The notes below the pieces were generated by a model. The model was not told where the DNA came from, searched no databases, and saw only the letters and a list, made by a program, of their open reading frames with translations. Below, piece after piece: positions 1-12,004 of a stretch of DNA of 64,000 nucleotides (position 1 is the first letter of the stretch; the number at the start of each line of letters is the position of its first letter). Made by a program: the position numbers and the translations under genes. Source of the stretch: Adineta ricciae (lineage: Eukaryota; Rotifera; Eurotatoria; Adinetida; Adinetidae); contig CAJNOJ010000057.1 of NCBI GenBank assembly GCA_905250025.1, positions 401,164 through 465,163 on the forward strand, written 5' to 3'.

Positions 1-510
1 CTGTTTTTTATCTTTGTTATAGCCACCGCATTATCTACAAACTAAACAAGTAATTGAACATATTCTCATCTGGTTGAATAATCAACCCACGCAAAATACT
101 CAAAAAAGAGAGAAAAGAGAACAAAAGATCATCTGTCTGTTCGTTGAAGTACACAGATCGATCGACCATTCAGCAGTTTTTTTAATCAGCAATTAAATCT
201 ATGTTAATACATCGAGAACCAATCACATGAACATGCTATGTAGAGGGCGCCAGATATTTGCCATCGTGACGTCTATCTTTTCTGTTTGGCATTCAGTGTG
301 TATATAAGCGTCAAATGTCAATCAAAACGATGAGATTATTGAATTTCATCTTAATATCAGAAAGCACTCATATCGATACGATGTAAGAAGGAAAGAAGAA
401 AAGGTAATTCAGATCTTAATCGAGCTTTATTGTAAGAAAAATAACAAAACTGACTGAAGAAAATTCGTTGAAATGTGTTTTGTCTTTTTCGTATGACACT
501 CGGTTCGAAT
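1..510. other. Intergenic, no gene recognised
   Basis: No convincing coding region. A TATAAG-like box lies on the plus strand at about 300-308, followed by an ATG at about 330 that opens only an 18-codon frame. A minus-strand AATAAA at about 424-429 is the likely poly(A) signal of the gene ending at 511. Confidence 0.6.
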
Positions 511-843
511 TTAACTGACAGCATCGATGCGTTGAATCTTTCCAACTGGACTAAATGTATAAACAGTATCGAAGGTTTTGTTCGCGTGTGAAATACGTGC
601 ACGTAGTAGATTATTCTTTGGATCTTCTGTTTCGCATTCGACAATCGTCCATTGCGATGTTGTTTTTCCGTCTTGTTCTTTTTTGTAATAGTCCCGAGCT
701 TCGTTAATGTTACTCAGAACAACTGTGGAGTCAACTGTTTTTTGGACGTCGTCCTCGAGGTAATCATCTAGGTTACTCATGTTGGAACTTGTCAATTCAT
801 GAATGAATTTTTCTACGAAAGCTTTACGCGATAATTCCGACAT
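511..843 (-). CDS. SnoaL/NTF2-like small protein
   Basis: Single-exon, 110-residue protein. Its size, the amphipathic N-terminal helices (FVEKFIHEL), the central DYYKKEQ segment and the strand-rich C-terminus (WTIVECETED, DTVYTFSPVGKI) suggest the cone-shaped SnoaL/NTF2-like fold, in which an aromatic pocket binds small molecules. No catalytic residue can be assigned, so substrate and pathway are unknown. There is no signal peptide or membrane segment, so it is probably cytosolic. A TATA box lies about 45 nt upstream and an AATAAA about 85 nt downstream, which supports a short intronless transcription unit. The frame begins at the first ATG after the TATA box. The fold assignment is by eye and tentative; the gene itself is well supported. 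Confidence 0.6.
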   Translation of the reverse strand: MSELSRKAFVEKFIHELTSSNMSNLDDYLEDDVQKTVDSTVVLSNINEARDYYKKEQDGKTTSQWTIVECETEDPKNNLLRARISHANKTFDTVYTFSPVGKIQRIDAVS

Positions 844-884
844 GACCTAGAATGAGAGTTGAGTAACAAACGAAAAGAAGAATG

Positions 885-897
885 TATATTTATATAG
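885..897 (-). promoter_or_regulatory. TATA box of the SnoaL-like gene
   Basis: Read on the minus strand the sequence is CTATATAAATATA, 42-54 nt before the ATG at 843. That is the right distance for a TSS with a very short leader. Confidence 0.5.
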
Positions 898-1096
898 GCG
901 AGATTGACTGCGTTTTCGCTCTTTCTGCACACAACGTGAGCAGACATTTTGTTTTTTTACGAGTTTCTTTTTCTGAAGGTGACAGGGTGCAGAAATGAGT
1001 TGATAAAGTGAACTTTAGTGAACACGTTCGCATATAAGATCAAGCGAGAATATGCGAGTATTTACTGTCATAAGAAAATAAGACTAAACAGATTAA

Positions 1097-2645
1097 TCAA
1101 GTTCTATTGTGATACCAATCATCAAGTTTAATCGTGAGGTTAATCGTTCGCATAATCGTATTTCGCACGAAGTTTCTCACAACATTTGCCGAATGAAATC
1201 GTTCGGCATTTTCACGTGAATCAAGTATTTCACGAGTACCAAGTGGAATTCTTTCATTTTCGTATCGCATAAGAATTTCATTCAGTTCATCGTTCGTAAT
1301 CGAGGTTCGATCTGCTATCGTGCCAAGTTTCTCGGTGAGATTCCAGGCTGCCATTAGTGCTGTATTCCCTCCTAGTGATTATACATATAATACGACTCAA
1401 ATTAGAGACTATCGATAAATGTACCTTGTCCTCGGAAAGGAATCATTGCATGTGCAGAATCACCGACCAATGTGATTCTTCCAGTTTGCGATACACTAAA
1501 AACTACAGAGGTAAATTTCGATTCACGATCAGAATAACTCACCAATATCTTCCAGAAGCGTCTCGTTTCATTGGTTCGATATCTTTGAAAATCAGGCAAT
1601 CTTGCATTTGTTCAATAGGTGTTCGCTGAACTAATATTTGAATCAACGGAAAGAATTTTTGAGAGTATTCCAAAGCTAAATCATGAAGTTTCTTCTTATC
1701 GTAGTCAGTTCGTTGACGAAGAAAATCTTCTTCCGAACGAATACTCAATGACCAATAGACCTCGTCGTGAAGAACGTGATGTGCATACCAACAACTAACT
1801 AAAAACAAGCAAATCTCTCCATTCGAGCTACTTTAGTTCGTGTACCATTTCGACCAGAAACTAATACACCCGAATTGTGAACGTATTCATGTTCGAACAG
1901 GTCATCATTGGTTCCGTCGGGAACCTTCTTGATTAGACCGACAATACCATTAAAGCCAACGGCTTGAGCCTCGTCACCGGTCAATTGTTTTCTGATAGGC
2001 GAATGTGCTCCGTCGGCTCCAATAAGAAGATCAGCTATTTCCATTTCATGTTCTGTTTCGTCAGCAAAATGCACATGAACTTTGTTGTCGATTTCCTCGA
2101 AGGATTTCACTCGTGCACCCCAAACAACTTCAATACCTTCCCGTACACAAGCTTGATAAAGTGCATCTCGTAGTTCTGGTCGTTTGAATCGCCTTCCATT
2201 CTCTGTTCCACGCACAAAAAGTAATGTACTCCCTAAAGCAAATAAACATAACTGTCGGGACTAGAATTCGAAGTGACGCGACCTGTTTCACCGTCTACTG
2301 CTCGAAAAGAAGGTTGAAACGAAATAGCGGAAAGTTCCGGTAAAAGACCAAGTTGTTTTATAAATTCAAGACCACCTTCTGGAGCTATCAATGAAACTGA
2401 CCAGCCTTGATGCCGGACATGGCTGTCTTGATGAAAATCAATATTTCGAAGGAAAATGAATCAATCTACTCTTACTTTCTTCTCGTTCGTAGACTATTAA
2501 ATTCTGGAATCCTTTCTGTTTCAAACCAATAGCTAATGAAAGGCCTGCTAGGCCACCACCTAATGAAAAACTTCACATAGTTTACGTCGATACAGCAAGA
2601 TTTTTTACCAACGATTACGATACGAAACGTTTCCCCAAGTGTCAT
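1097..2645 (-). CDS. FAD-dependent monooxygenase (salicylate hydroxylase-like)
   Basis: Seven exons (2645-2609, 2559-2476, 2426-2283, 2232-1846, 1798-1543, 1495-1425, 1371-1097) join in frame to give about 417 residues, the usual size of group A flavoprotein monooxygenases. Exon 1 plus exon 2 restore the dinucleotide-binding motif IVIVGGGLAGLS at the N-terminus. Exon 4 carries the second conserved motif, LLIGADGAHSPIR (DG motif). Exons 6-7 restore GDSAHAMIPFRGQGGN, the FAD-ribityl binding GD motif. The enzyme should use NAD(P)H and O2 to hydroxylate a small, probably aromatic, substrate; the substrate cannot be told. There is no C-terminal membrane anchor. The ATG at 2645 follows an acceptor-like TTACAG at about 2654, so the leader is probably spliced or trans-spliced. 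The 5' splice site of intron 3 (GTCGCG) is non-consensus. Confidence 0.85.
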
Positions 2646-2741
2646 AAGGCAATTCTCTGTAACGAAATATGAATTAAGAAAAAAATTTTTACATACACTT
2701 GCTATTCTATATGATGTAGAGGCAATGACAAAAGACGCCGT

Positions 2742-2751
2742 GTTATATAAG
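2742..2751 (-). promoter_or_regulatory. TATA-like box upstream of the monooxygenase
   Basis: Palindromic TTATATAA, about 100 nt upstream of the ATG at 2645. A leader intron ending with TTACAG near 2654 would bring a TSS at this box close to the start codon. Its orientation is ambiguous because the core is palindromic. Confidence 0.3.
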
Positions 2752-2998
2752 AGTGACAGACTCATTCATACATTCGCTTCTCTCTAATCTATAGTAAGAA
2801 AGGCGTTATGTAACTAGTGGGTCAACAAGTCGATCGTGCACTTAAGTTTGAATTTAATGTTTCATCAATAAATTTTATTTTTCTGTCGAAAACAAAAAAA
2901 GAGGAACTCACAAATACATGAAAAGAAAATTTCCTTCGGAGATAATATATATATATAGATTTATATAACATCAAAAAGAAAACGAGCAAGAATAAACG

Positions 2999-5900
2999 TT
3001 ATGATTGTACTTCAAGAACAGATGACGAGGAGTCGATCATGGTTTTCTTCTCTTTGTCTTTACTACGATGGCGTTTTTTGCTCTTTGAACTCGAATGTCG
3101 ATGTTTCTTGTGATGCTTCTTATGCTTTTTTCCATTTTTGGTACTCTCATCTTGAGCTTTTCCCGATGATTCCTCCGCTACTGTTTCGATTTTCGATGAA
3201 AGCGTCGTTGGTATTGAAGGTGTTGTCGTCGTCGGGGTTGGCGCCGGAGAAGATTGCGATGCTGGTTGTTGTTGTTGTTGTTGTTGTTCTTTCTTCGACG
3301 ATGATGATGATGACGTATTATTACGATCATCAGTACCTCGCGAACGACTCTTTGATCGACGACGGTCTCGACTATATGAAAGTATAGGTGATGATTCAAG
3401 ATAACAACGCGGTCAATCTTCTTACCTGGAATGTGACGATTCTTCCATATAAACAAACGTCCGTTGTGTCGATTGTTGAACCGTTGGAGGTGGACGAGGC
3501 GAACGACGGCGTTCATAGTTTCGATTTGGCCGTGGTGAAGATCTATCCAAGGAAAAGAAAACGTCAAGACATAGATCTTGTCAATGAGAAACAATTCAAT
3601 TTACCTTCGATATTTCGATGCCGACGACGAGTACTTATCTTTGATGTCAGCAGGGGGTGGTGGTGGTGGTCGACGTCGACTTTGATACGATGATGATCGT
3701 CGTTGACGACGATTGTCGCGGCTAGGCGACTTCTTGGTACGTCGACGACTTCGACTACGAGATGAACGACGATGACGATCGTGACGCGAACGTGAGGAAC
3801 TACGAGAATCACTAGAACAAACGATTCAAATGATATTTTCATCTTCTTTTGTCTACGAAGGCGAAAGAATGTGCACTACCTGCTCGAATATGATGAATAA
3901 GAGGATGAACGCGAACGACGACGACTGGGTGAACCTTGCCTAGAGTTAGAAGAATTTAAAATTGGGAAAAGAAGGATATTACGAGAATGATTCTCTTACA
4001 TTCGTTGAAAGTACCGTTGTTTCGTGTAGAATTCATTTTCAGATAGCGTTGTCGATATCGGCTGCGTTGCTGTTTGATGATGAGCAATAAAAGTTGATGT
4101 TGAAGTAAATGGAGCTGTAGGATGTGGATGAAAACCGGGCATAGTATAACCGTTTGTTGGAATATGTGGAGATGGAACGATTGGACGAGGAGGAGGAATA
4201 GGATGATGATGATGATGAACTGGTTGCACAGGTGGATATGGTTGATACGGATGAATACCTGCTGGTGGATATCGAACGCCCATCGGCGGGGGATAGTAAT
4301 TTCTAAAAGGAGAAGAAAACTAGTTTTTTGAATGAACGAATAAGAGCATAAACGTACGGTTGCATGGCGTAAAGGCCATTTGCTGCAGCTGGAGGAACAT
4401 GATGAGGATAGATAATGTTATGATGTGGAGGAGCTGGGTAATAATGTTGTACAACAGGATTGGCTGGAGCCATTGTAGTAGCAGGCGTTGGAGAAGTATA
4501 GATCGTATTTGAGTGTGTCATTTGAATTAGAGGTGTTTCAGGTTCTGTCTTTTCATCTAAATCAATCACATTGAAGTTGTAACAACACGAACCGATAAAC
4601 ATACTTTCAGCCATGCTAGATGAAGGTAAACTATCTGCTATTTCGTCGTTTGTATGAAAGTCTTTTCGACTAGAATAGAAAAATAAGAATCAGCATTTCG
4701 AAAGTTCTAGAAAAAAAAACACCAAGCGCTTGACTAACCTAGATACTGTTGGATCTGAATCGACTGTCTTTTCACTTTCGGATGGAACATCAACTGGTCG
4801 ATTCGCGGCAACCGGCAATGGTGGTGATTGACTTTTCAGTTGCATTTTAATAATGATAGGTGCTGCTTTCGCCGACGAAATTGCTGGTTGAGAATTTGTC
4901 GAAAGAACAGCTGTATCGTATTCATCTGTTTCGTTTGAATTCGACCGATTGATTGATGTTGCTTCCGAATCTTGATCTACACTTGACGAAGGTGCAGTCG
5001 ATTGTGGGTAGTAGGATTGATTCTGACTTTCATGCCAACGCTTAATGTGATTTCGTAAAAATAGATTGGGATTTATCTGATCAATAGCAACGTGCTGAGT
5101 GCGACAACTAGGACACTCATGGTCCGGACTTTCAATCAAAGCTGTGCGAATACCTTTGCGAGAAAAAAAAAGAAAGGACGATGAGATAGCGTACGAAACT
5201 AATTTATTGAACTTACAACTATCACAAAAACTATGACTACAACAAGGTGCAATCACAGCGTCAGTATAAACTCGTTTACATAAAGGACAAAGAAGATCAT
5301 TGGGTGGTAGATCTTCATCAGCTGATTTGTTTGACGATAAATAGGATGGCAAAGCAGATTTGTCATCGTTTTGACGAGATGTTTGAGCTGAAGTATCCTC
5401 TTTCTTTCCTAATCGCTCCATATATAATTCTCTAGAAAGGCAAAAGAGATATTTTCATACGATCAATCTGTTTTTCACTTACACCATCTGTCTTGGTACA
5501 ACCGAAGCACCAGTTTGATCTCGCAATGCACCGGGTATATGTTTCGAAATTGGTATAAGTCGATCACGTGGAATTCCCGTGGTCTTTTTCGGTAGTGGTT
5601 CACCGCGTGGATGACCAGCACCACGATGCGAACGATTTCCACGGGGATGATAGGACATCTGGTATGGTGCATGACGTGTAACAATATGAGATGAATGTGG
5701 TACAGATGGTCGTATTGGACCTGAAGTTCCCGCTTGTGTATTATCTCCTGGAGTTGAACTTGTATTCGACGTACTACCAGTCGAATTCGCATTGGATGTT
5801 TGCTGAAAAAGACAAAAAAGATAGGGGTTGAATGAGGATGAACAATGATCTTCGTACTGAAAATGAAGGACATTGACTTTTGATGTGGCCAGGTTGTTTA

Positions 5901-6705
5901 CAATGGTGACATACAAATAAATTCGTTCTATAAGGTGGCTGTGGCATCCTAGAAGAACGAAGTCAGGAATTATTTTGATTGATTTCAACATTGGCTCTGG
6001 TACTTACACGTAACGAGCTTGAGAACCCATTTGAATTTCTTTGATTAAATCATCTTCCGTCATTTCTTTCGCCTGGCCATTGTTACTTGTTGTCTAAAAT
6101 GGAGTCGTCAATAATATAGCATGAAAAAGTCGTATTTGAAATGTCAATTACTTCAGTGAGTTTCTCTAACGGAATCGCGTTTGTTTCGACAACCGATGAT
6201 GAATTTCCCGTAGTCAATTGATTTTGATTGAAAATTGCAGGTAACAAAATACTAAAAAAAATCCAAATTTTCAACATCATTCTATTTTGAAATCTCTCGA
6301 TAATCTCACTCTTTCACAATATCATCTGATGAAACAACAGGCTTTTGGGTAGATAATGGCGTCAATGTATCCACAATTCCACGAATACGTCGAGCCACAA
6401 TAACACTTGCATTTCGAGGTATCAAATCTGAATTATCTCTGTATTCTAAATATGAAAAAAGTGAAAAACACATTGATTGTTAATCATAAATATTTGTTAG
6501 TGATGAAGAAAAATTTCAACTGACCTTCATGTGTATTGGCGTTGCTGATAATTAAGTCATAATCATCCTTGGGATGGTAAGTCCCTGAACGCGATGATTT
6601 TGCCGCGATTAAACGTTTCAGTTCTCCAAGAGAACATGACATACCATCAATTTTGACTGATTCAAAATTTTTGTCTGCTTTAAATCGATATCGAATAATC
6701 GACAT
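2999..6705 (-). CDS. RBBP6: RBBP6/SNAMA-type RING-like E3 ligase and pre-mRNA processing factor
   Basis: Multi-exon gene with the full RBBP6 domain order. It starts with a ubiquitin-like DWNN domain (MSIIRYRFKADKNFESVKID, ending near 6530). A CCHC zinc knuckle follows at about 5870-5950 (CHHCKQPGHIKSQC). Next is a U-box/RING-like domain at about 5100-5330 (LLCPLCKRVYTDAV..CCSHSFCDSC..CPSCR), split by an intron at about 5158-5215. Then come a long proline/histidine-rich region (about 4000-4560), an Arg/Ser-rich region (about 3600-3960), a 7-Gln run near 3265-3288 and a Lys/His/Ser-rich tail ending LEVQS. In known family members this protein ubiquitinates partners through the U-box and acts with the mRNA 3'-end cleavage machinery in the nucleus. 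The ATG at 6705 begins the canonical DWNN domain. Small exon borders in the low-complexity part are uncertain. Confidence 0.88.
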
Positions 6706-7635
6706 GATTTTGGCAATAGACAAGTAGAAGATACAAGGATAACACAAATAAAACTGCTACAAGACGTTTATTTTCTTTTTTTTCCTTGTCCGTTGTTAGA
6801 CGAGAAAGCAAAACTAGCAGAAAGATATGGACAAAAACAAAAACGAACGGCTTCGAATATTTAGGCAAACAAACAAATGAACAAAACACGCGAATGAATG
6901 TTTCTTGGGCAATCGTCGATGGTGATCTTGAAACTAATGTTGACGAAGGTGAAGATGAACGAGAGGGAGGAATCGTTGCAAGCGACGAAAAACGTTGATG
7001 ACGGATAGAACCACTCGCGACGATCGATATTTTACAATCTATGAAAAATAATGAAGCGGGTGGTTAGAATGTGCATATATATCACGAGTAATGACGAGAG
7101 AGAAAGGATGGAATAAACCGTATGCATATGAATCATGCATGACAACAAATAAACAATTACCGTCATGCATAATCGTGACACGGCAGTCTCCGCCGTCGAA
7201 TCATGTGAGAAAATTCAGGGAAATCATTTATTTTGTTTGTTTTCATCACTATTGAATTTTATTTTGCGAAAAGAATCCGGATTTGAAAATCTTTGCAGCG
7301 ACATCTATTGGAGCTAATTGTCAGGGATGATGCGATATGAAGCTGCAATATGTTCTCTAGAGACTGGGAACTTTTTTTTCTTCTGTTACGATGCTCGATT
7401 TAGTTTAATTTAGAATGTAATAAGACGGAGTATTGAAAAGAAATGTATTTGAAACGGTTTATGAAAATTTACATGAACGCGTTAAGCAATTGTTTTCTCG
7501 TGTAGTTGGTAAATATCCGGTGAGAAAAAACCTACAAGTCATAATTCGTTTTAATGTCTATAAATAATACCTTTATTTCCTTTTTCTATTTATGATTTCA
7601 TATATGCTTTTTAGATGTGTGATTAAGGACAGAAA
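6706..7635. other. Divergent intergenic region
   Basis: Spacer between the divergently transcribed RBBP6 (minus) and Scm-like (plus) genes. No convincing ORF, RNA gene or repeat is seen. It presumably holds both promoters, but no clear TATA box is present on either side. Confidence 0.5.
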
Positions 7636-9636
7636 ATGTCTTTAACTCCTGAAGATTCACCGAAACCCGATGGTAAATAAAAATAACGCAGTTTTGTCGT
7701 GAATAGTCTATTGAGTGTTTCCTGTAGAATTCGATTGGGACTCTTATCTCATTGAAACAGAGAGCGAGGCAGCACCAGCGTGCAATTTTAAACAGGTAAT
7801 ACACATTTTTGTTTCTTTGCAAAGGTCTCATACATTTGATACTTTTCACATTTGTAAAGTCTTTAATTCCACCAGCGAATGAGTTTCACGTTGGAGAAAA
7901 GCTTGAAACAATTGACCCGCGAAATCGAGATTCATGGTGTGTTGGAACAATCATAGATAAAGATGGTCCACGACTACGTTTACGATTAGATGGTACAGAT
8001 AATCGAAATGATTTTTGGCGACTCGTCGATTCCGGTGATATTCGTTGTTGTGGAACGACAGAAAAATTAGTATGTCTATCCGTAAAACAGCACGAGTAGG
8101 ACTTGAATTGGATCTCTAGGGTGAACAAATTGTACCTCCGCTTGGTTTTCAACAAACTTCCACTCGGTGGGCTAAATATTTCGAAAAACATGTCAAAAAT
8201 GGTCCATTTGCACATGAGTCATGTTTCAAATTGGTACAACATTAATTAGAAAAAGGAAACGTTTTCTGATCGATTTCGTGTTTGCTCTAGGAACCAGCTA
8301 AACCAGAAAAGAATCTCTTTAAAATAGGTCAAAAACTCGAAGCTGTCGATCCGAAACATCCCTATCTGATCTGTCCAGCTACTGTAACTAGTATAACGCC
8401 CGGTGATCATAAACTAGTCATATCGTTAGATGGTTGGAGTGCGGCGAATAATTTCAAAATTGACTATTCGTCGAGAGATATATTTCCAGTTGGATGGTGT
8501 AAATCGGTCGGAATCACTTTAACCAAAGTTGGTCACACTCGTAAGTTTTTCGATTCTGGAACATACTTGAGTGATATATGTATGCCTACTTTTGTTTAGT
8601 TCCACCTCGTTCATTGCATAAACACAATGAGCATGTGCAACAGAAAGTGGATAAAAGTAATACTTCATCGAGTAGAAGAGTCTCAGTTGATTACGACGAA
8701 AATACACAAAGTTATCCAATAGGTAAACTATACTCTGATATGATCCGTTATATTCTTGTTCGATGTTTCAGTAACTGTTTATTGGAACTACATCGGTGAT
8801 AACGGTGGACTTTTATTAAATCCTCATAAGTTCTCTTCATTCATGCCAGCCATATTTGGTCCAAACCAATGTCATTTAGTGTTGAAGAAAATCTTTGATG
8901 CATGTATCAAATGTTCATTTCAACCGAAATCCTTTACTCATCGTCTTATGGATCTGTTTCCTTCGACGAGCGATAAAAAACTAAATTCTTCTCCAGAAGT
9001 TATACGTAAATATCTACTACATACTTTCCGACTTGATAATTCCATCTTGTTCTTGTCTAGTGGAAAATAATACAAGGTTACAACTGCCATCAATGGAAAC
9101 TAAAGATGATTTCTGGGATATTCTACATGATTTTCAGAATGCTATCTTAGCTGAGGAGGATCTATTTGTTTCAATACCACCAGACTTTGCAATTGGCCAG
9201 AACAATAAGCGAAAGATCGATGAATCTCAAGAAGACAGTATTTTCTCAACAGATCGTCAACGTCGCCCTCGACATGTAGATGTTGAGGACGAACCTGCAT
9301 ATGACCTAAGTAAATGTGTTCATCGGCATTTTACTTTGAACAATAACATTTCTTTGTTGTATAGTTCAAAAAACACCGAATGATGTTGCAGAATTTATTC
9401 GAAATATCGATCCAAAATTCGACACTCTCGCTTCGCGTTTTCTCCAAGAAGTAGGCGATGATTCTCTCACACAGCTGTAAAATCTCAATCACTTATTTTT
9501 CTAGGAAATCGATGGAAAAGCTCTGGTACTTTTGACTACAGATACATTAATTAAACACATGGGTTTGAAACTTGGCCCATCACTTCAAATCATTCATCAC
9601 ATTGAAAAACTCAAGTCAAAGTTTAATTCTCGGTGA
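7636..9636 (+). CDS. Scm: Polycomb protein Scm-like (2 MBT repeats, SLED, SAM)
   Basis: Multi-exon gene with the complete Scm/SCML order. MBT repeat 1 (FDWDSYLIETESEAAPACNF .. NEFHVGEKLETIDPRN .. RLDGTDNRNDFWRLVDS) is followed by MBT repeat 2 (NLFKIGQKLEAVDPKHPYLI .. SRDIFPVGWC). The SLED domain (VTVYWNYIGDNGG .. FGPNQCHLVLKKIFDAC) is near 8770-9140. A C-terminal SAM domain (DVAEFIRNIDPKF .. LIKHMGLKLGPSLQIIHHI) ends at 9630. Scm proteins bind methyl-lysine through the MBT pockets and polymerise through SAM domains, bridging PRC1 and PRC2 at silenced chromatin. The start at 7636 gives MSLTPEDSPKPD, spliced directly to MBT1. Intron sizes are about 50-65 nt. No N-terminal FCS zinc finger is visible, unlike fly Scm but as in some SCML proteins. 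An AATAAA follows at 9780. Confidence 0.9.
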
Positions 9637-9979
9637 AATCAAGTACAGTTTTGCACTAGTTTTGAAAATCGTTTTAGTTGTACATACTTTCGTATGTTTT
9701 GTTTTTCCACAAATTCCTGGCAGGAATTAATTTTTGTTATGTGTCATGTTCCTAGTTTCCGCTTTATTTTGTATTTATCAATAAATGATCTTTTCGACCA
9801 GACCGAGTTTTTCTTTCAATGAAAACATTGTGCCACATTCGCATGCTTCTTTATTTTTAGTTTCTAATTAAAACTGCACGACGGCAAATCAAGGAAGGAA
9901 AAACATTGCTTCGAGACCGAAAATTCGAGGTTTTATTTTCTGGAAAAGAACCGTTAAACGTATTACATTTTACAAGCAT
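9637..9979. terminator. Convergent 3' region with two poly(A) signals
   Basis: Spacer between two convergent genes. AATAAA at 9780-9785 on plus would serve the Scm-like gene. TTTATT at 9850-9855 (AATAAA on minus) would serve the W2-repeat gene. Nothing else is seen. Confidence 0.5.
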
Positions 9980-12004
9980 TTAATCCAAGTCAATCAATCG
10001 CTCAACAAATGCTCGAGCATAATCTTTTGTTTGTTTATAATAAATTTCGTTATAAATATGACCATTATTATACCATTTCATAATCGATTCCTTGTCAAGA
10101 CAATTTTGTTCGAGAAACAACTGAAATAAGATGGATATCACTTCGACTAAACAAGATAATTTCGTTGTAGATTGATGTAGAATTCTTTAACAGACTCACT
10201 TTGCCAGACATCATTCTTTTTATTTTCGGAAAGAAAAACTTCAATAGCAAATAGAATTTGCGCTTGAAAATTTTTATCTGATTGATAATGTTTGATAGCC
10301 GAGATCTTCTTCAGCAGCAACGATGTGTTTTTTTCTGACGAAGAGTCATTCCAAGCTTTCAAATAAGTTCGAACAATCATAATTACTCGATGTTTGACTT
10401 TACTACTATATTGCATCTAGAGTGAAGTCATTTCTGAATATGCTGATAGAATTGAAATGCATCTATCATACTTGAACATATTTATGAATAGCTTGATCGT
10501 TTGTAAGCGATATGTCTTTGAAGAATTTAACTAATTTTTTGAATGGCTTACGCATACGAACGTTTTCACGAGTTTTTGTAACTGATAGATTATTTTCTTC
10601 TTCGTTTAGATTACTTGTTGATGAAGTTGAACTGACACTTGTGACCTCTACAGAATATTACCAATTTTAAAGAGTAAAATGAGAAATGTCATCAACCTGT
10701 GAGTACAGTTCGGTGCGCATTTTGTTTAAAAAATGGTTCTGCCCATTCTTTGTTTACCTTCTGTTTTAAGATTAGATCGACAAAGGTATCGTTTTGATAC
10801 CAATCAATTACATCAGATAAAGAAATACATTGATGCGTCGAAAAGAAATATAAAAGCATATTCATCATATCAGCTGAAATAGTCGAGTAAAATACTTAAG
10901 AAAAGAATTGCCTTGTTTTCTTACCATGTGAAGAGTCTTTCTTTTTGAGAAAATCGTCGAAGAATTGCATAGCAATAAGAACCTTTCGTTGGCATTGATT
11001 TCCATTAATATACTGTTTGATAGTCGTGATATGCTTTTTCAAAATTAACTCGGCATATCTCTCATGTTTTGCTTTTGTTTGATGCCAGGTTGTCAGATAT
11101 GAATACACTAGTGTTATAAGACCATACTGTTCCATACTATCCTCATTCTTCATTTCAGTCTAAAAAAAATTGTTCAAAATGTCAAACAACATATCGTGAG
11201 AGAGATGTAGCTTAACCTGAATATACTGATTGATTCTAGTATGACTCTCTTTACCGATATCTCGAAACAAAGTGAAGAAATAATTACGTGGTTTCCAGGC
11301 CTTGACTTTTACCGTAGTCGGCGTTGTATTCGTGGTGGTAGTAGTAGTAGCGGAGTTTTCACTAGACTGTTGCTCATTTTTGGCTTTTAATACAAAAAAG
11401 AAAAATGATCAATCTCATTTCAGTTATTCAATATAAATTACGTACCTTGTTTGTTAACCTTGATTTCGTTTCCAGTCTTCACTCTAAACAACATCTACTT
11501 CATGTAATCTACTAAAAGGAAATGTGCAACATACTGATCGTCTTTCCATTTGAGAGAATCACTGTCTTTTTTGATCTTGTCAAGAGTGGTTTGGATCGTA
11601 TCAAGTAATTGACGATTAACACTCTTTTTCGACAACATTTCCTCCAATGGTTGTTGTACTTGATCTTTCAATCGTTGATTTAATTCCAATTCAAGTTCTG
11701 CAAGCACTTGTTGTCGATTTCTAATTCTACCGATTCTTTCAACGTATTCACGTTCAATATCCGCGATCTTTTCTGAACGCCATTTCTTCCATTTTTTCTC
11801 CTCTTTCGTACGTTCTTCGGTTATGGCATTTGATGCATTCACTAAGACCGTGCTCACTTCATTCACTTCGTCTTTGACTTGCTGAATTTTGTTGAAAAGA
11901 GTCGTCTGGTGTACTCCCATATGATCGATGCATAAACGTCCCATACAATGAAGACATATAACCGATTGAAAATTCGAGCATGACTCTTCTTCACAAGTTG
12001 CCAT
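9980..12004 (-). CDS. B-box-like/coiled-coil protein with tandem W2-like repeats, copy A
   Basis: About 520 residues in six to eight exons. The N-terminus has a B-box-like zinc-ligand pattern (C4, C9, C17, C20, C25, H28, H32; core CLHCMGRLCIDHMGVHQ). A helical coiled coil follows (about 35-165: EERTKEEKKWKKWRSEK, LELELNQRLKDQ). Then come two related helical units. The first runs from YGLITLVYSYLTTWHQ to CISLSDVIDWYQNDTF. The second runs from VIMIVRTYLKAWND to CLDKESIMKWYNNGHIYNEI..FVERL. The units resemble the W2 (eIF5C) domain of eIF5/eIF2B-epsilon/eIF4G/BZW, especially the [ILV]xKWYxD motif near the end. A paralogue with the same order is at 39136-41125 on the opposite strand. The start at 12004 was chosen by alignment with that copy; an in-frame ATG also exists at 12019. 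Function is unknown; a role in translation is only a hypothesis from W2. Confidence 0.75.

Noticed and set aside
3001..3842. Open frames rich in Val/Asp/Trp on plus and Arg/His/Asn on minus between 3.0 and 3.8 kb
   Set aside because: They are other-frame readings of the RS-rich, poly-Gln and Lys-rich low-complexity exons of RBBP6.
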